Below, in pieces: positions 7,786 through 15,760 of a stretch of 64,000 bases of DNA (position 1 is the stretch's first letter; every line of letters begins with the position of its first letter). The stretch spans positions 1-64,000 of the forward strand of contig NZ_BDJK01000062.1 in assembly GCF_001950255.1 (NCBI RefSeq), given 5' to 3'. The notes under the pieces are model-generated. The model was given only the letters and a program-made list of their open reading frames with translations, ran no database searches and was not told the origin of the DNA. Made by a program: the position numbers and the translations under genes. Origin of the DNA: Carboxydothermus pertinax. Its GTDB lineage: Bacteria > Bacillota > Z-2901 > Carboxydothermales > Carboxydothermaceae.

Positions 7786-7919
7786 CACTAATTAAGACGA
7801 AAAAAAAGCAAAAAGGATAGCGGAGTAGATGAAAAAACGAAAAATTTTGTGTCCTCGCTATTTTGTCTGAAAAGAAAAATTAAAATTCAAGGTTTAATTT
7901 AGCACCAACCAAATAAACC
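7786..7919. other. AT-rich spacer with no recognised feature
   Basis: This stretch between the b5-like gene promoter region and the sigma-factor remnant has no coding sequence or RNA gene that I can support. Weak complementarity between GGATAGCGGAG (about 7817) and CCTCGCTATTTT (about 7853) is too imperfect to call. Confidence 0.4.
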
Positions 7920-7985
7920 CTAATAATTTTTTAAGGCAGACCTTTTTTTCTGAAATCGCCCTTTGCCTAAAGCCTCTAAAATCAT
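7920..7985 (-). pseudogene. Remnant of an ECF sigma factor gene (region 4)
   Basis: Read on the minus strand, this stretch aligns with the end of the ECF sigma gene at 6394-6993. A 17-base identical block (at 7927, compare 6465) is followed by diverged sequence and an in-frame nine-base deletion. The remnant reads MILEALGKGRFQKKRSALKN, where the intact protein has AILDCSEALVKWRLHKARSALKK. Keeping the frame across the deletion suggests it decayed from a functional gene. It is now only about 21 codons. The rest of the copy is gone. It lies 1.4 kb from the intact gene, with the DoxX and b5-like genes between. Confidence 0.6.
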
Positions 7986-8016
7986 TTCCCTTAATTAGCT
8001 CCTCATAGCTATAAAA

Positions 8017-8075
8017 AAACCCTTTTAAGTAGATTTTTACATGGTTTCTTACCGTTTCTCTACCTAAAAGGGTTT
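8017..8075 (-). terminator. Long-stem terminator after the hydantoinase operon
   Basis: A 17-bp inverted repeat with a single G-U position (8017-8033 and 8059-8075) encloses a 25-base loop. It ends in seven T residues on the minus strand and begins 22 bases after the racemase stop codon. The loop is longer than in most terminators, but stem and T run are convincing. Confidence 0.75.
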
Positions 8076-8097
8076 AGTAAGAAAAACAAAATCTTTT

Positions 8098-8826
8098 TTA
8101 GTTCCCCCACCAGGAATAGGGTTTTACAGGTGGCGTCATGTAAGTCAACCGACTATGCTTTAATCCCATTTGCACATAACTTCTAACCATAGTCACAGCA
8201 GCAAAAGCCGGATCTACCACCGGCACATCATAACCAGCCTCTTTTAACCGCCGCATTAAGTTATGCGCCATTCCCATCATGCCGGTACATCCTAGCACGA
8301 TTACATGAACATGATCGCTTTTAATTGCCTCTAAACTTTGGTTAAAAAGCTCATCTTCTAATTTTTGCTTATCCCCTAAGTCCAATACCGGAATGTTTAC
8401 GTAACGTATCGACTTTACCCGTTTTTCAATTCCCATTTTGGAAATCAAATCCTGTATCATGGAAACTACATTGGGTAAAACTGTAACAATGCCAATGTTT
8501 TTACCGAGCCCCAAAGCAATTTGCATAGCCGGTTCAAAACCGCCACAAACTGGTATATCAACAAGTTCACGGGCAGCATTTACTCCCGGATCCCCGAAAC
8601 AATCAATAACTACCCCATCAAATCCTTCTGCCTGGGCTTTTTTTACCTTGTTTAAGATATCAGGTACAGCCATAGCCTCATCAAATTCACTTTCAATTGA
8701 TGCCGGACCGTAATTTAAATTCTCCACATCTAAAGAGTCATTAGACCCCACGTAATGCTTAACTTCCTCTTTAATTTCCTCATTAAATACATTTGAGGTA
8801 ATAGGCATAATAACCTTAAGTTTCAT
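8098..8826 (-). CDS. Asp/Glu/hydantoin racemase family protein
   Basis: A 242-residue member of the two-cysteine, cofactor-free racemase superfamily. Both catalytic cysteines are visible: VVIDCFGDPG in the first half and IVLGCTGMMG in the second. The N-terminal sequence and the short KPYSWWGN tail resemble hydantoin racemases, which interconvert enantiomers of 5-substituted hydantoins. It is the last gene of the permease-DUF917-HyuA operon, fitting a role in making both isomers available to the ring-opening step. The substrate is inferred from the family and neighbours only. Confidence 0.85.
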   Translation of the reverse strand: MKLKVIMPITSNVFNEEIKEEVKHYVGSNDSLDVENLNYGPASIESEFDEAMAVPDILNKVKKAQAEGFDGVVIDCFGDPGVNAARELVDIPVCGGFEPAMQIALGLGKNIGIVTVLPNVVSMIQDLISKMGIEKRVKSIRYVNIPVLDLGDKQKLEDELFNQSLEAIKSDHVHVIVLGCTGMMGMAHNLMRRLKEAGYDVPVVDPAFAAVTMVRSYVQMGLKHSRLTYMTPPVKPYSWWGN

Positions 8827-8864
8827 AAATGTCCCCCCCTGATTTTTAAAATTATTTAAAATAA

Positions 8865-10415
8865 TTAAATTAAATCCCCCGCCGCTTTAACTCTAATTCT
8901 TACTGCATTTCCAGGAAGATAAGCAAGAGGTATATCTTCCACGTAAACAATATTTACCGATTCAGGATTAGCTCCTGCCTTGATAGCTTCATTTGTTGCC
9001 TGCTGTTTTGCATCCTTTAAAGCTTCTTCTCTAGTCATTTCGCTTAAGGAGTAAATACGGTCCACTTCACCACTAACCTGAGCTATAGCAGCCCCTAAGG
9101 CATTCGCTACCCCAAAGTTTTGCGGCCTTATCACTTGACTTACGCCGCTTATCTTCTCACCCACAATAATACTCCCACCACCAACCAAGACCAGGGGTTG
9201 CGGTTCTTTACTGGTTTTTATCTTGTCAATAGCTTCATCAATCATTTCCTGCATTTTGGCATATGCCCGCTCAGCAAACTCTATAGGTAATTCCTTTACT
9301 TTTTCTTTGTCACCTACTTCCGCTAATCCCAGACGAACAGCAATGTCAGTAGCAGTAATAGTTTTTCCCCCAAAGACCAAAGCCTCTTGGGTAATTCGGT
9401 ATCCTACACTATCAGGACCTACTTTAACTTCACCGTTTTCCTCCCGGATAATAGTTCCACCACCAAGCCCAATAGAAATTAAATCAGGCATCCTGAAGTT
9501 CGTCCGTACCCCACCAATTTCTACAGCAATTGACGATTCTCTTGGAAATCCCTGCGAAATAATACCAATGTCACTGGTAGTTCCGCCCACATCCAGTACC
9601 ATAGCATTTTCTAAATTGCTTAAAAAAGCAGCTCCGCGAATACTGTTTGTTGGGCCACAGGCAATTGTTAAGATAGGATAACGCATAGCATAATCAATTG
9701 ACATCAAAGTTCCATCATTTTGACAAAGAAATACTTTAGCGTCGGTAACTCCTTCCCGTTCCAAAGCCTCCTTAAAACCATTAGCAGTAGTCCGGGCAAC
9801 TTCCACCAAAGCAGCATTTAAAACTGTAGCATTTTCCCGTTCAATTAGGCCAATAGAGCCAATTTCATGAGACAGAGATATGGGTATTTCCCCCAGAACT
9901 TCTTGTAATATTTCTTTTGCCCGTAATTCATGTTTGCTACTAACCGGTGAAAAAACCGAGACCACCGCAACACTTTCAACTTTACCTTTAATTTCCTGAG
10001 CAATTTTCCTAAGTTCATCTTCATCAAGGGGGCTTATTTCTCTGCCGTCAAATTCATTGCCCCCGGCAATTAAGTAATAATGGTTTCCTACCGCTTTAAC
10101 TAAATCCTTGGGCCAGGCTACAAGGGGAGCAATTGCTTCTGTAGCCGGGCGTCCAATACGGATAATTGCGGTTTTGCAAAGTCTTTTACGCTCCACAATG
10201 GCGTTGGTTGCATGGGTTGTTCCTAACATGGCATACTTTATTTTTTTGCGGTCTACATTACTTTTAGCTAATACCTGATGGAGTGCTTCAAAAATCCCCG
10301 TGGATACATCTTTAGTAGTGGGTACTTTAATACTTGCAACAAGTTCCATCATTTCATTTACCAAAACTGCATCGGTATTGGTTCCACCAACATCAATTCC
10401 AAGCCGATATTCCAT
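8865..10415 (-). CDS. Hydantoinase/oxoprolinase (HyuA-like) family protein
   Basis: A 516-residue protein of the HyuA group, which uses ATP to open cyclic imide or lactam rings such as hydantoins and 5-oxoproline. It has the actin-like ATPase signatures: the N-terminal GIDVGGTNTDAVLV, the central LDVGGTTSDIGI and the C-terminal LVGGGSIIVG. The family block IERENATVLNAAL is present around residue 192. It is shorter than classical HyuA (about 680-700 residues) and belongs to the compact form often paired with DUF917 proteins. It is co-transcribed with the DUF917 gene (18-base gap). A divergent paralogue without the ATPase motifs is at 15757-16962. Confidence 0.85.
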   Translation of the reverse strand: MEYRLGIDVGGTNTDAVLVNEMMELVASIKVPTTKDVSTGIFEALHQVLAKSNVDRKKIKYAMLGTTHATNAIVERKRLCKTAIIRIGRPATEAIAPLVAWPKDLVKAVGNHYYLIAGGNEFDGREISPLDEDELRKIAQEIKGKVESVAVVSVFSPVSSKHELRAKEILQEVLGEIPISLSHEIGSIGLIERENATVLNAALVEVARTTANGFKEALEREGVTDAKVFLCQNDGTLMSIDYAMRYPILTIACGPTNSIRGAAFLSNLENAMVLDVGGTTSDIGIISQGFPRESSIAVEIGGVRTNFRMPDLISIGLGGGTIIREENGEVKVGPDSVGYRITQEALVFGGKTITATDIAVRLGLAEVGDKEKVKELPIEFAERAYAKMQEMIDEAIDKIKTSKEPQPLVLVGGGSIIVGEKISGVSQVIRPQNFGVANALGAAIAQVSGEVDRIYSLSEMTREEALKDAKQQATNEAIKAGANPESVNIVYVEDIPLAYLPGNAVRIRVKAAGDLI

Positions 10416-10432
10416 CTTTCTCCTACCCCCTT

Positions 10433-11515
10433 TTAACCCTTATTTAGTTCTTCTACAGGTACATAATCCACATCATAGCCAAAGTAGCGCGGACCAACTG
10501 TTTCTATCCCTTTTTCACTCCGCCATTTTTTATCACAGGGAATCCCTAAGATAAATACGCGCTGACCATAACGTAAACCTTCGGTAGTTATCGGAAGTGC
10601 TGTATGGGCATCAACAGTACAAATTAAATCCGGTACTGTCGCTACAACTTTTCCGTTGCGCCGGGCTATTAAATTCTCATTTTGAAAATCAATGGTCATG
10701 AGTTCCCCTTTATACTGGTCAATTCCATCGATATGAGCTTCTCCCCGGACAAAACCACCAGTAGTACGCCGCTGTACATCAGAAATTTTTCCTTTAAAAA
10801 GGGTATAACCACCGGTCGCTTTTAACAGCGCTTCAATGGGATCATCACCGTTTTTACGGGCTTCCCGGATTGCCCGGCCAATTTTCGCCGAGTAACTAAC
10901 GATGTTTCGAATCCCAGCCTTCTTTAAATCTCTACCATACATTGGATAAATTGCTATCATTACTGACCCACCCATAACTACCGTAGCATTTCTTGCCAGG
11001 TTTTCTGTCCAGAAATTATTGATAGTATTCAAAAGCAAGGAATTACCTTTTTCATCGGCTAAAACCATAGGGGTGGCCGAAACACCATATAAATGGAAAG
11101 TAACCATTTGTAGTTCGGGAAAAGCTCTTCCCATTCCATCAACGTCTACAAGGGGAAGTTTTTTTTCTGCGGCTACAGTGATTGGAATCATGGAGTTAAG
11201 TCCACCGGCTTCAATGGGAATAACAGCGAAAATTTCTTTTCCCAGGTAATTTTGCAGGCTGTCAAAGGCTTTGAATATTTCTTTCCCTGATGGTATTTTT
11301 TCCACTAAAACCGTTGGTGCTCCCATCATAGCCGCTGGAACAACCAAGGCATCATCAGGCACCTCGTCAACCTCCATAAGTTCTACAGGACCGTTTTTTT
11401 GTAAAGCTTGAATTGCCATAAGCTTGCCTACATAGGGGTCTCCCCCTCCACCAGTTCCAAGAAGAGCAGCCCCTACTGCAATATCCTCCACCATTTGCAC
11501 GTCAATTTTTGCCAT
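10433..11515 (-). CDS. DUF917 family protein
   Basis: A 360-residue protein of the DUF917 family. I recall Pfam now calling it the S-methyl-thiohydantoin desulfurase family; treat that name with caution. Visible blocks are an N-terminal LLGTGGGGDPYVGKL, a central acidic motif VDVDGMGRAFPELQM, and a C-terminal VVATVPDLICTVD with GQRVFILGIP. These relatives usually sit next to HyuA-like genes and are thought to be metal-dependent enzymes on (thio)hydantoin-like rings. It lies between the permease and HyuA-like genes in the sigma-54-driven operon. A second copy is encoded at 14651-15760. Confidence 0.85.
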   Translation of the reverse strand: MAKIDVQMVEDIAVGAALLGTGGGGDPYVGKLMAIQALQKNGPVELMEVDEVPDDALVVPAAMMGAPTVLVEKIPSGKEIFKAFDSLQNYLGKEIFAVIPIEAGGLNSMIPITVAAEKKLPLVDVDGMGRAFPELQMVTFHLYGVSATPMVLADEKGNSLLLNTINNFWTENLARNATVVMGGSVMIAIYPMYGRDLKKAGIRNIVSYSAKIGRAIREARKNGDDPIEALLKATGGYTLFKGKISDVQRRTTGGFVRGEAHIDGIDQYKGELMTIDFQNENLIARRNGKVVATVPDLICTVDAHTALPITTEGLRYGQRVFILGIPCDKKWRSEKGIETVGPRYFGYDVDYVPVEELNKG

Positions 11516-11517
11516 GA

Positions 11518-12843
11518 TTACCCCTCCCTAACCTCTGTTTTTTTAAGAAATTTTGCATTTTGTGTGGGTGAAATTGCCAAATATACTTTCATTAACACAA
11601 AATAGAAAATCATCCCTGCCAGTAATGAATTTAAAGCTTGATTTAGGCCACCTTTGTAGAAATATCCTACTGAAAATGCTAAAGCCAAACTAATAATTGC
11701 AATTGGATTCCAATCCTCAACCTCACTTGGTAAACTACCAAGTTTTCGACTTTCTTCAAGTTCTTTTCTATATCTCTTCAATATAAAGTAATCTACAACC
11801 ATAATTCCACCTACCGGTGGGACTGCTATCCCAAGGATAACCAAGAAATTGGTAAATTTATCTAGGATGCCTAGTACCGAACCCAAAGTTCCTAAGCTCC
11901 CTATAATAATTGTTAAAAGCGCTCTACTAATTTTTACACCAAAAACTGCATCAAGAAAATTTGCAATCCCTAAGGATGCAGCATATAAGTTTAAGTCATT
12001 AATCTTAATCGTCGAAAATATTACTAAGGCTGCAGAAACCCAACCTCCAAGATTTAACATTATTGTTATAACATCGGAACTTTTTACTGCATGAGACATT
12101 AAAACAGCAATAAAAGTTATTAAAAGTTCACCAGCAAAAATACTTAAAAGGGTCATCCAGAAAACATCTTTAGCGTTGCGGTTATATCGCGATAAATCAG
12201 GAGTAACAACCGCACCAACCATAAATCCTCCTGCAACCATTGTAACTGCAACACCAAAATTTAAATGCGGACCAGGGGGTAAAGAGGTTAACAGAGCATT
12301 AAAGTCATACTTACTTAATAAGTGATACGTTGCAATACCCACTGCCAACAAAAAGCCCGGTACTGCAATATTTGCGGTATAACTTAACATTCTATAACCG
12401 TACACAACCAGTAATGTTATGATAATACCGGTTATCACCGACATTATTTTAGTATTTATTGCCCCTCCAAAGGCTTGACTGATTCCCTCAGCAAATATGG
12501 TATTTTGAATCCCAAACCAGCCAATACACGAAATACCAACAATTAGCCCAATTAAGCTTGAGCCTAATCTACCAAAACCGCTCCATCTTGTTAAAAGAGA
12601 AGTTGAAAGTCCTTCCCAAGCACCCGCAACACCGTTTAAAAAGCTAATAATTTCTAGAAGTACTGAACCTAGTAAGGTCGCAAACAAAGCTTCTTTCAGG
12701 CTCATCCCGTAACCGAGGGCTGCCCCCAAAATAAATTGCGATAGGGTAACCACGGCTCCAAAACGGATCATAAACACTTCCCACATTGGACGCCGTTCTT
12801 CCATAGGAATTCTTGATAATGCGTAATCATCGCCTTTTACCAT
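11518..12843 (-). CDS. NCS1-family permease (cytosine/hydantoin-type transporter)
   Basis: A 441-residue integral membrane protein with about 12 predicted helices. The N-terminal FMIRFGAVVTLSQFILGAAL and GWFGIQNTIFAEGI segments match the NCS1 nucleobase-cation symporters such as CodB and the hydantoin permease Mhp1. It is the first gene of the minus-strand operon, directly behind the sigma-54 promoter, and probably imports the compound that the DUF917, HyuA-like and racemase proteins process. The ATG at 12843 follows GGGAGGATGG. The exact substrate (hydantoin, thiohydantoin, nucleobase) cannot be told. Confidence 0.88.
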   Translation of the reverse strand: MVKGDDYALSRIPMEERRPMWEVFMIRFGAVVTLSQFILGAALGYGMSLKEALFATLLGSVLLEIISFLNGVAGAWEGLSTSLLTRWSGFGRLGSSLIGLIVGISCIGWFGIQNTIFAEGISQAFGGAINTKIMSVITGIIITLLVVYGYRMLSYTANIAVPGFLLAVGIATYHLLSKYDFNALLTSLPPGPHLNFGVAVTMVAGGFMVGAVVTPDLSRYNRNAKDVFWMTLLSIFAGELLITFIAVLMSHAVKSSDVITIMLNLGGWVSAALVIFSTIKINDLNLYAASLGIANFLDAVFGVKISRALLTIIIGSLGTLGSVLGILDKFTNFLVILGIAVPPVGGIMVVDYFILKRYRKELEESRKLGSLPSEVEDWNPIAIISLALAFSVGYFYKGGLNQALNSLLAGMIFYFVLMKVYLAISPTQNAKFLKKTEVREG

Positions 12844-12889
12844 GTTTCCATCCTCCCTTTTTATTTTGTAGACTTGCCTTTTTTACATA

Positions 12890-12906
12890 AGCAAATTCTA
12901 TGCCAA
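12890..12906 (-). promoter_or_regulatory. Sigma-54 (-24/-12) promoter of the permease-hydantoinase operon
   Basis: On the minus strand TTGGCATAGAATTTGCT matches the sigma-54 consensus yTGGCACGrNNNTTGCw. The GG and GC doublets are present with exact spacing; only the C and G of the central CACG differ. Transcription would begin near 12879, about 36 bases before the permease start codon. The divergent gene encodes a sigma-54 activator, which makes this match much more likely to be real. Confidence 0.8.
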
Positions 12907-13006
12907 CTTTTTTCTGGATTTTTCAATTAAAATTCTTTAATTTATGCTGAGAAAACCCAGTTGTCATAAGACTTTTTTTATAATAAAATATAAATGTGAT
13001 GTATTT

Positions 13007-13056
13007 TTCTTATGTTTTCTTGTATTTTCTTATTTATTCTTAATATTTCTCATTTT
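13007..13056. repeat. Five TTCT repeats in exact 10-bp phase
   Basis: The plus strand carries five consecutive 10-mers: TTCTTATGTT, TTCTTGTATT, TTCTTATTTA, TTCTTAATAT and TTCTCATTTT. The C residues fall at 13009, 13019, 13029, 13039 and 13049, one DNA helical turn apart. The block lies 101-150 bp upstream of the sigma-54 promoter and just before the activator gene. That suits an enhancer site or an intrinsically bent segment (phased A tracts on the other strand). The function is inferred. Confidence 0.6.
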
Positions 13057-13073
13057 TTAACGGTGATAAATCT

Positions 13074-14642
13074 ATGAGAAAAGCTTTTGTTGAATCGCTT
13101 AAAGAAACCTTTGGTCTTGTAATTGAACTTCCAGAAAAATGCCTTTCTTTAATTTCGCCTCCAAAAACAGGTTATCAGATTTGGACACCGCCCTGTACCC
13201 CCACCTGCCTGGAAGGCGCTGGTTGCCCTTACAGCTTGATACTAGCCTTTAAACTACAAGAAGATGTTTTTTGGACTGCCTGGCCTAAAGAAAAAACCAA
13301 TAACTTGACCATAACCACTGCTTTGCTCCTTAAATTTCTTTTAACAGTCATGGAAACCATACATGCTGCTGAACAAAAATTAGACAATTCCTCAACCACA
13401 GACGCATTGCAATTTTTGGCAAGCCACTTAGAAACAGACTTTTTTCTTTTTAACAATAAGGGGCAGGTAATTTTAAGCCAAAGTCGTACTCCTAAACCAT
13501 TTTCTACCTCTGCCCTCTGGGAAAAGTTAAGTCGGACAAGTGAGCCCGAAGGTTTTATAGAAACTAAGGGGGGAAACTTTTATTACCGCGTTTTTTCAAA
13601 AAACGGTAAGATGACAGGTTTGCTGGCCTGGAAAACGGAACCAAACCGGCAGGAAGAAACTGAATCCTTATTACAAAACGAATCTCTTTTTACTATTCCG
13701 GGCAAAAACCCCCGTTTTTTAGAAATAAAAAAGCTTGTTCGGCAAATCGCTGTCACTGATAACACGGTACTACTCCAGGGTGAAAGTGGTACCGGTAAAG
13801 AACTCTTTGCCCGCTATATCCATTACTTAAGTCCTCGAAAGGAGCAGCCTTTTATTGCCATAAACTGCGCTGCCATTCCCGAAAACCTGCTGGAAAGCGA
13901 ACTTTTTGGCTATGAAGACGGTTCTTTTACTGGTGCCCGTCGCGGGGGCAAGCCAGGTAAATTTGAGCTCGCCAATGGTGGAACAATTTTTCTTGACGAA
14001 ATCGGCGATATGCCTACCCAATTACAGGCAAAACTCCTCCGGGTTTTGGAGGAACGGCGGGTGGAAAGAATTGGTGCTACCGTTTCCTATCCAGTTGATA
14101 TAAGGATTATTGCAGCTACTAATAAAAATTTAAAAGAATTAATTGATGCTAAACAGTTTCGAGAAGACCTTTTCTTTAGGTTAAATGTTTTTCCCGTTCA
14201 CATCCCGCCGCTCCGGGAGCGGCGTGACGACATCCCTCTACTTTTAGATTTTTATTTAAAAAATATTTGTTTAGAGCAAGATAAACCTTTTAAAATTTTT
14301 AATCCGGAAGCCATCCAACTCCTTAAAGATTATAACTGGCCGGGAAATGTTCGAGAACTGAAAAACGTAGTTGCCTACGCCGTTTCCCTTTGCGAAGGTG
14401 ATGTCATTACTCCGCATTATCTACCAAAGTATCTGCAAAACGGTATTTTTACCAGTGTATCTCAGTTTCCAGCCGTTAAAATCAGACGTCCTTTTAATCA
14501 GAACGATCAACTAAAAGAACAGTTAGAAATTCTTTTAGCGGAATACGGTCATTCTACCCAGTCCAAAAAGTTAATTGCCAAGGAACTGGGGGTTAGCCTC
14601 GCAACCCTCTATCGTTGGCTTAAAAAATACCGTCTGAAGTAG
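13074..14642 (+). CDS. Sigma-54-dependent transcriptional activator
   Basis: A 522-residue enhancer-binding protein. The N-terminal 210 residues are a sensor part with a small cysteine cluster ([11 protein letters not shown]) and a PAS-like stretch (about residues 105-175). The AAA+ domain has Walker A GESGTGKE, the sigma-54 contact loop GSFTGA, Walker [12 protein letters not shown] and the arginine-rich [13 protein letters not shown] segment. The C-terminus has a Fis-like helix-turn-helix ([18 protein letters not shown]). There is no receiver domain, so it is probably ligand-controlled rather than phosphorylated. It is transcribed away from the operon that carries a sigma-54 promoter, which is its likely target. 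DUF917 and HyuA paralogues follow directly. Confidence 0.93.
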   Translation: MRKAFVESLKETFGLVIELPEKCLSLISPPKTGYQIWTPPCTPTCLEGAGCPYSLILAFKLQEDVFWTAWPKEKTNNLTITTALLLKFLLTVMETIHAAEQKLDNSSTTDALQFLASHLETDFFLFNNKGQVILSQSRTPKPFSTSALWEKLSRTSEPEGFIETKGGNFYYRVFSKNGKMTGLLAWKTEPNRQEETESLLQNESLFTIPGKNPRFLEIKKLVRQIAVTDNTVLLQGESGTGKELFARYIHYLSPRKEQPFIAINCAAIPENLLESELFGYEDGSFTGARRGGKPGKFELANGGTIFLDEIGDMPTQLQAKLLRVLEERRVERIGATVSYPVDIRIIAATNKNLKELIDAKQFREDLFFRLNVFPVHIPPLRERRDDIPLLLDFYLKNICLEQDKPFKIFNPEAIQLLKDYNWPGNVRELKNVVAYAVSLCEGDVITPHYLPKYLQNGIFTSVSQFPAVKIRRPFNQNDQLKEQLEILLAEYGHSTQSKKLIAKELGVSLATLYRWLKKYRLK

Positions 14643-14650
14643 GTGGAAAT

Positions 14651-15760
14651 ATGCAGGAAATTACCGTTGATTGGATTGAGCCCCTTTGGTATGGCAGCAT
14701 TTTTCTTGGTTCGGGAGGTGGCGGAAAAAGTCACCTTTTAGCAACTGAACTGCAAAAATCTCTTAAAAACCGTGTTATTACTCTACTCACGCTTGAGGAA
14801 TTACCGGAAAACAATTTTTTTTGTGGCACCGGCCTCTTTGGTTCACCGGAATTAAGTGAAGAAAATCTGCCTTCGGGGTTGGAGGCGGGAATTATAATTG
14901 GAGAGCTGGAAAAATACACCGGGGTCAAGTTTAAAGGAATCTCCATTGTTGAAGGAGCTGGGGTTAACATTTTTTACCCACTCTTGGCTGCGCTCCAAAC
15001 CGGTTTACCTATCGCTGATGGCGACAGTATGGGGCGGGCCTTTCCTGAGTTACAAATGACTACTTATCATCTTGAAAACTTGGCTGCAGCTCCTTTGGTA
15101 TTAATTGACGGCAATTATCACTTGCATTCGTTCCTTGATAAACAAGATACTTTTCTTTTAGAGCTTAATACTCGCCAGATTATTGGCCAACAAGGTGGAG
15201 TTGGTTATTTTGCTGGTTTTTCCTATCCCGGTTCCATCTTAAGAAGAGTCCTTCTTCCGGGGACGTTATCCTTTGCCCGGGAAATAGGAGAGTGCTTTCT
15301 GCAGGCAGATAATTACCGGGAGCTGTTTGGCTTGCTTTTAGAAGTAACTTCTAACTCTTTTTACGGTCCTGTGGTTGAAATTTTCCAGGGTACTGTAAAA
15401 AACATCTCGACCTATGAATCGGCAAAATGGAAAGCTGCCACATTGATTTCGCCAAAAGGTGAAGAATTACAACTTCTCTTTCAATACGAAAACTTACTCG
15501 CATTTAAAAACGGTAATGTTGCTGCTAGCGTTCCTGACTTAATTTCTGCAATTGATTTAAATGAGCTTAAACCGGTAAACAACAACGAAATTTACGAAGG
15601 ACAACGGCTGGCGCTCCTGGGACTTCCGGCACCGCTTCGGCTGAGAATTAGAAAAGCTTTAGACGTGGTTGGTCCACAATGTTTTGGCTACCGCACTACT
15701 TACCTGCCCTTAGAAAAGTTGTATCCACGCTACTACCGCAAAAAGGAGGTATTTTCTTGA
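14651..15760 (+). CDS. Second DUF917 family protein
   Basis: A 369-residue paralogue of the DUF917 protein at 10433-11515. It keeps the main blocks: GSGGGGKSHLL near the N-terminus, IADGDSMGRAFPELQMTTYHL in the middle, then AASVPDLISAID and GQRLALLGLP near the end. Elsewhere the two are strongly diverged. It starts eight bases after the activator gene and its stop codon overlaps the TTG start of the next gene, so all three are one transcription unit. It may be an enzyme with different specificity or, together with the decayed HyuA paralogue, part of a sensing complex for the activator. Confidence 0.8.
   Translation: MQEITVDWIEPLWYGSIFLGSGGGGKSHLLATELQKSLKNRVITLLTLEELPENNFFCGTGLFGSPELSEENLPSGLEAGIIIGELEKYTGVKFKGISIVEGAGVNIFYPLLAALQTGLPIADGDSMGRAFPELQMTTYHLENLAAAPLVLIDGNYHLHSFLDKQDTFLLELNTRQIIGQQGGVGYFAGFSYPGSILRRVLLPGTLSFAREIGECFLQADNYRELFGLLLEVTSNSFYGPVVEIFQGTVKNISTYESAKWKAATLISPKGEELQLLFQYENLLAFKNGNVAASVPDLISAIDLNELKPVNNNEIYEGQRLALLGLPAPLRLRIRKALDVVGPQCFGYRTTYLPLEKLYPRYYRKKEVFS

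Noticed and set aside
9223-9681. Plus-strand open frame opposite the HyuA-like gene
   Set aside because: Antisense frame without promoter or ribosome site, composition typical of a shadow.
13007-13056. Reading the TTCT repeats as a CRISPR-like array
   Set aside because: The units are only 10 bp and have no spacers; no cas genes are present.
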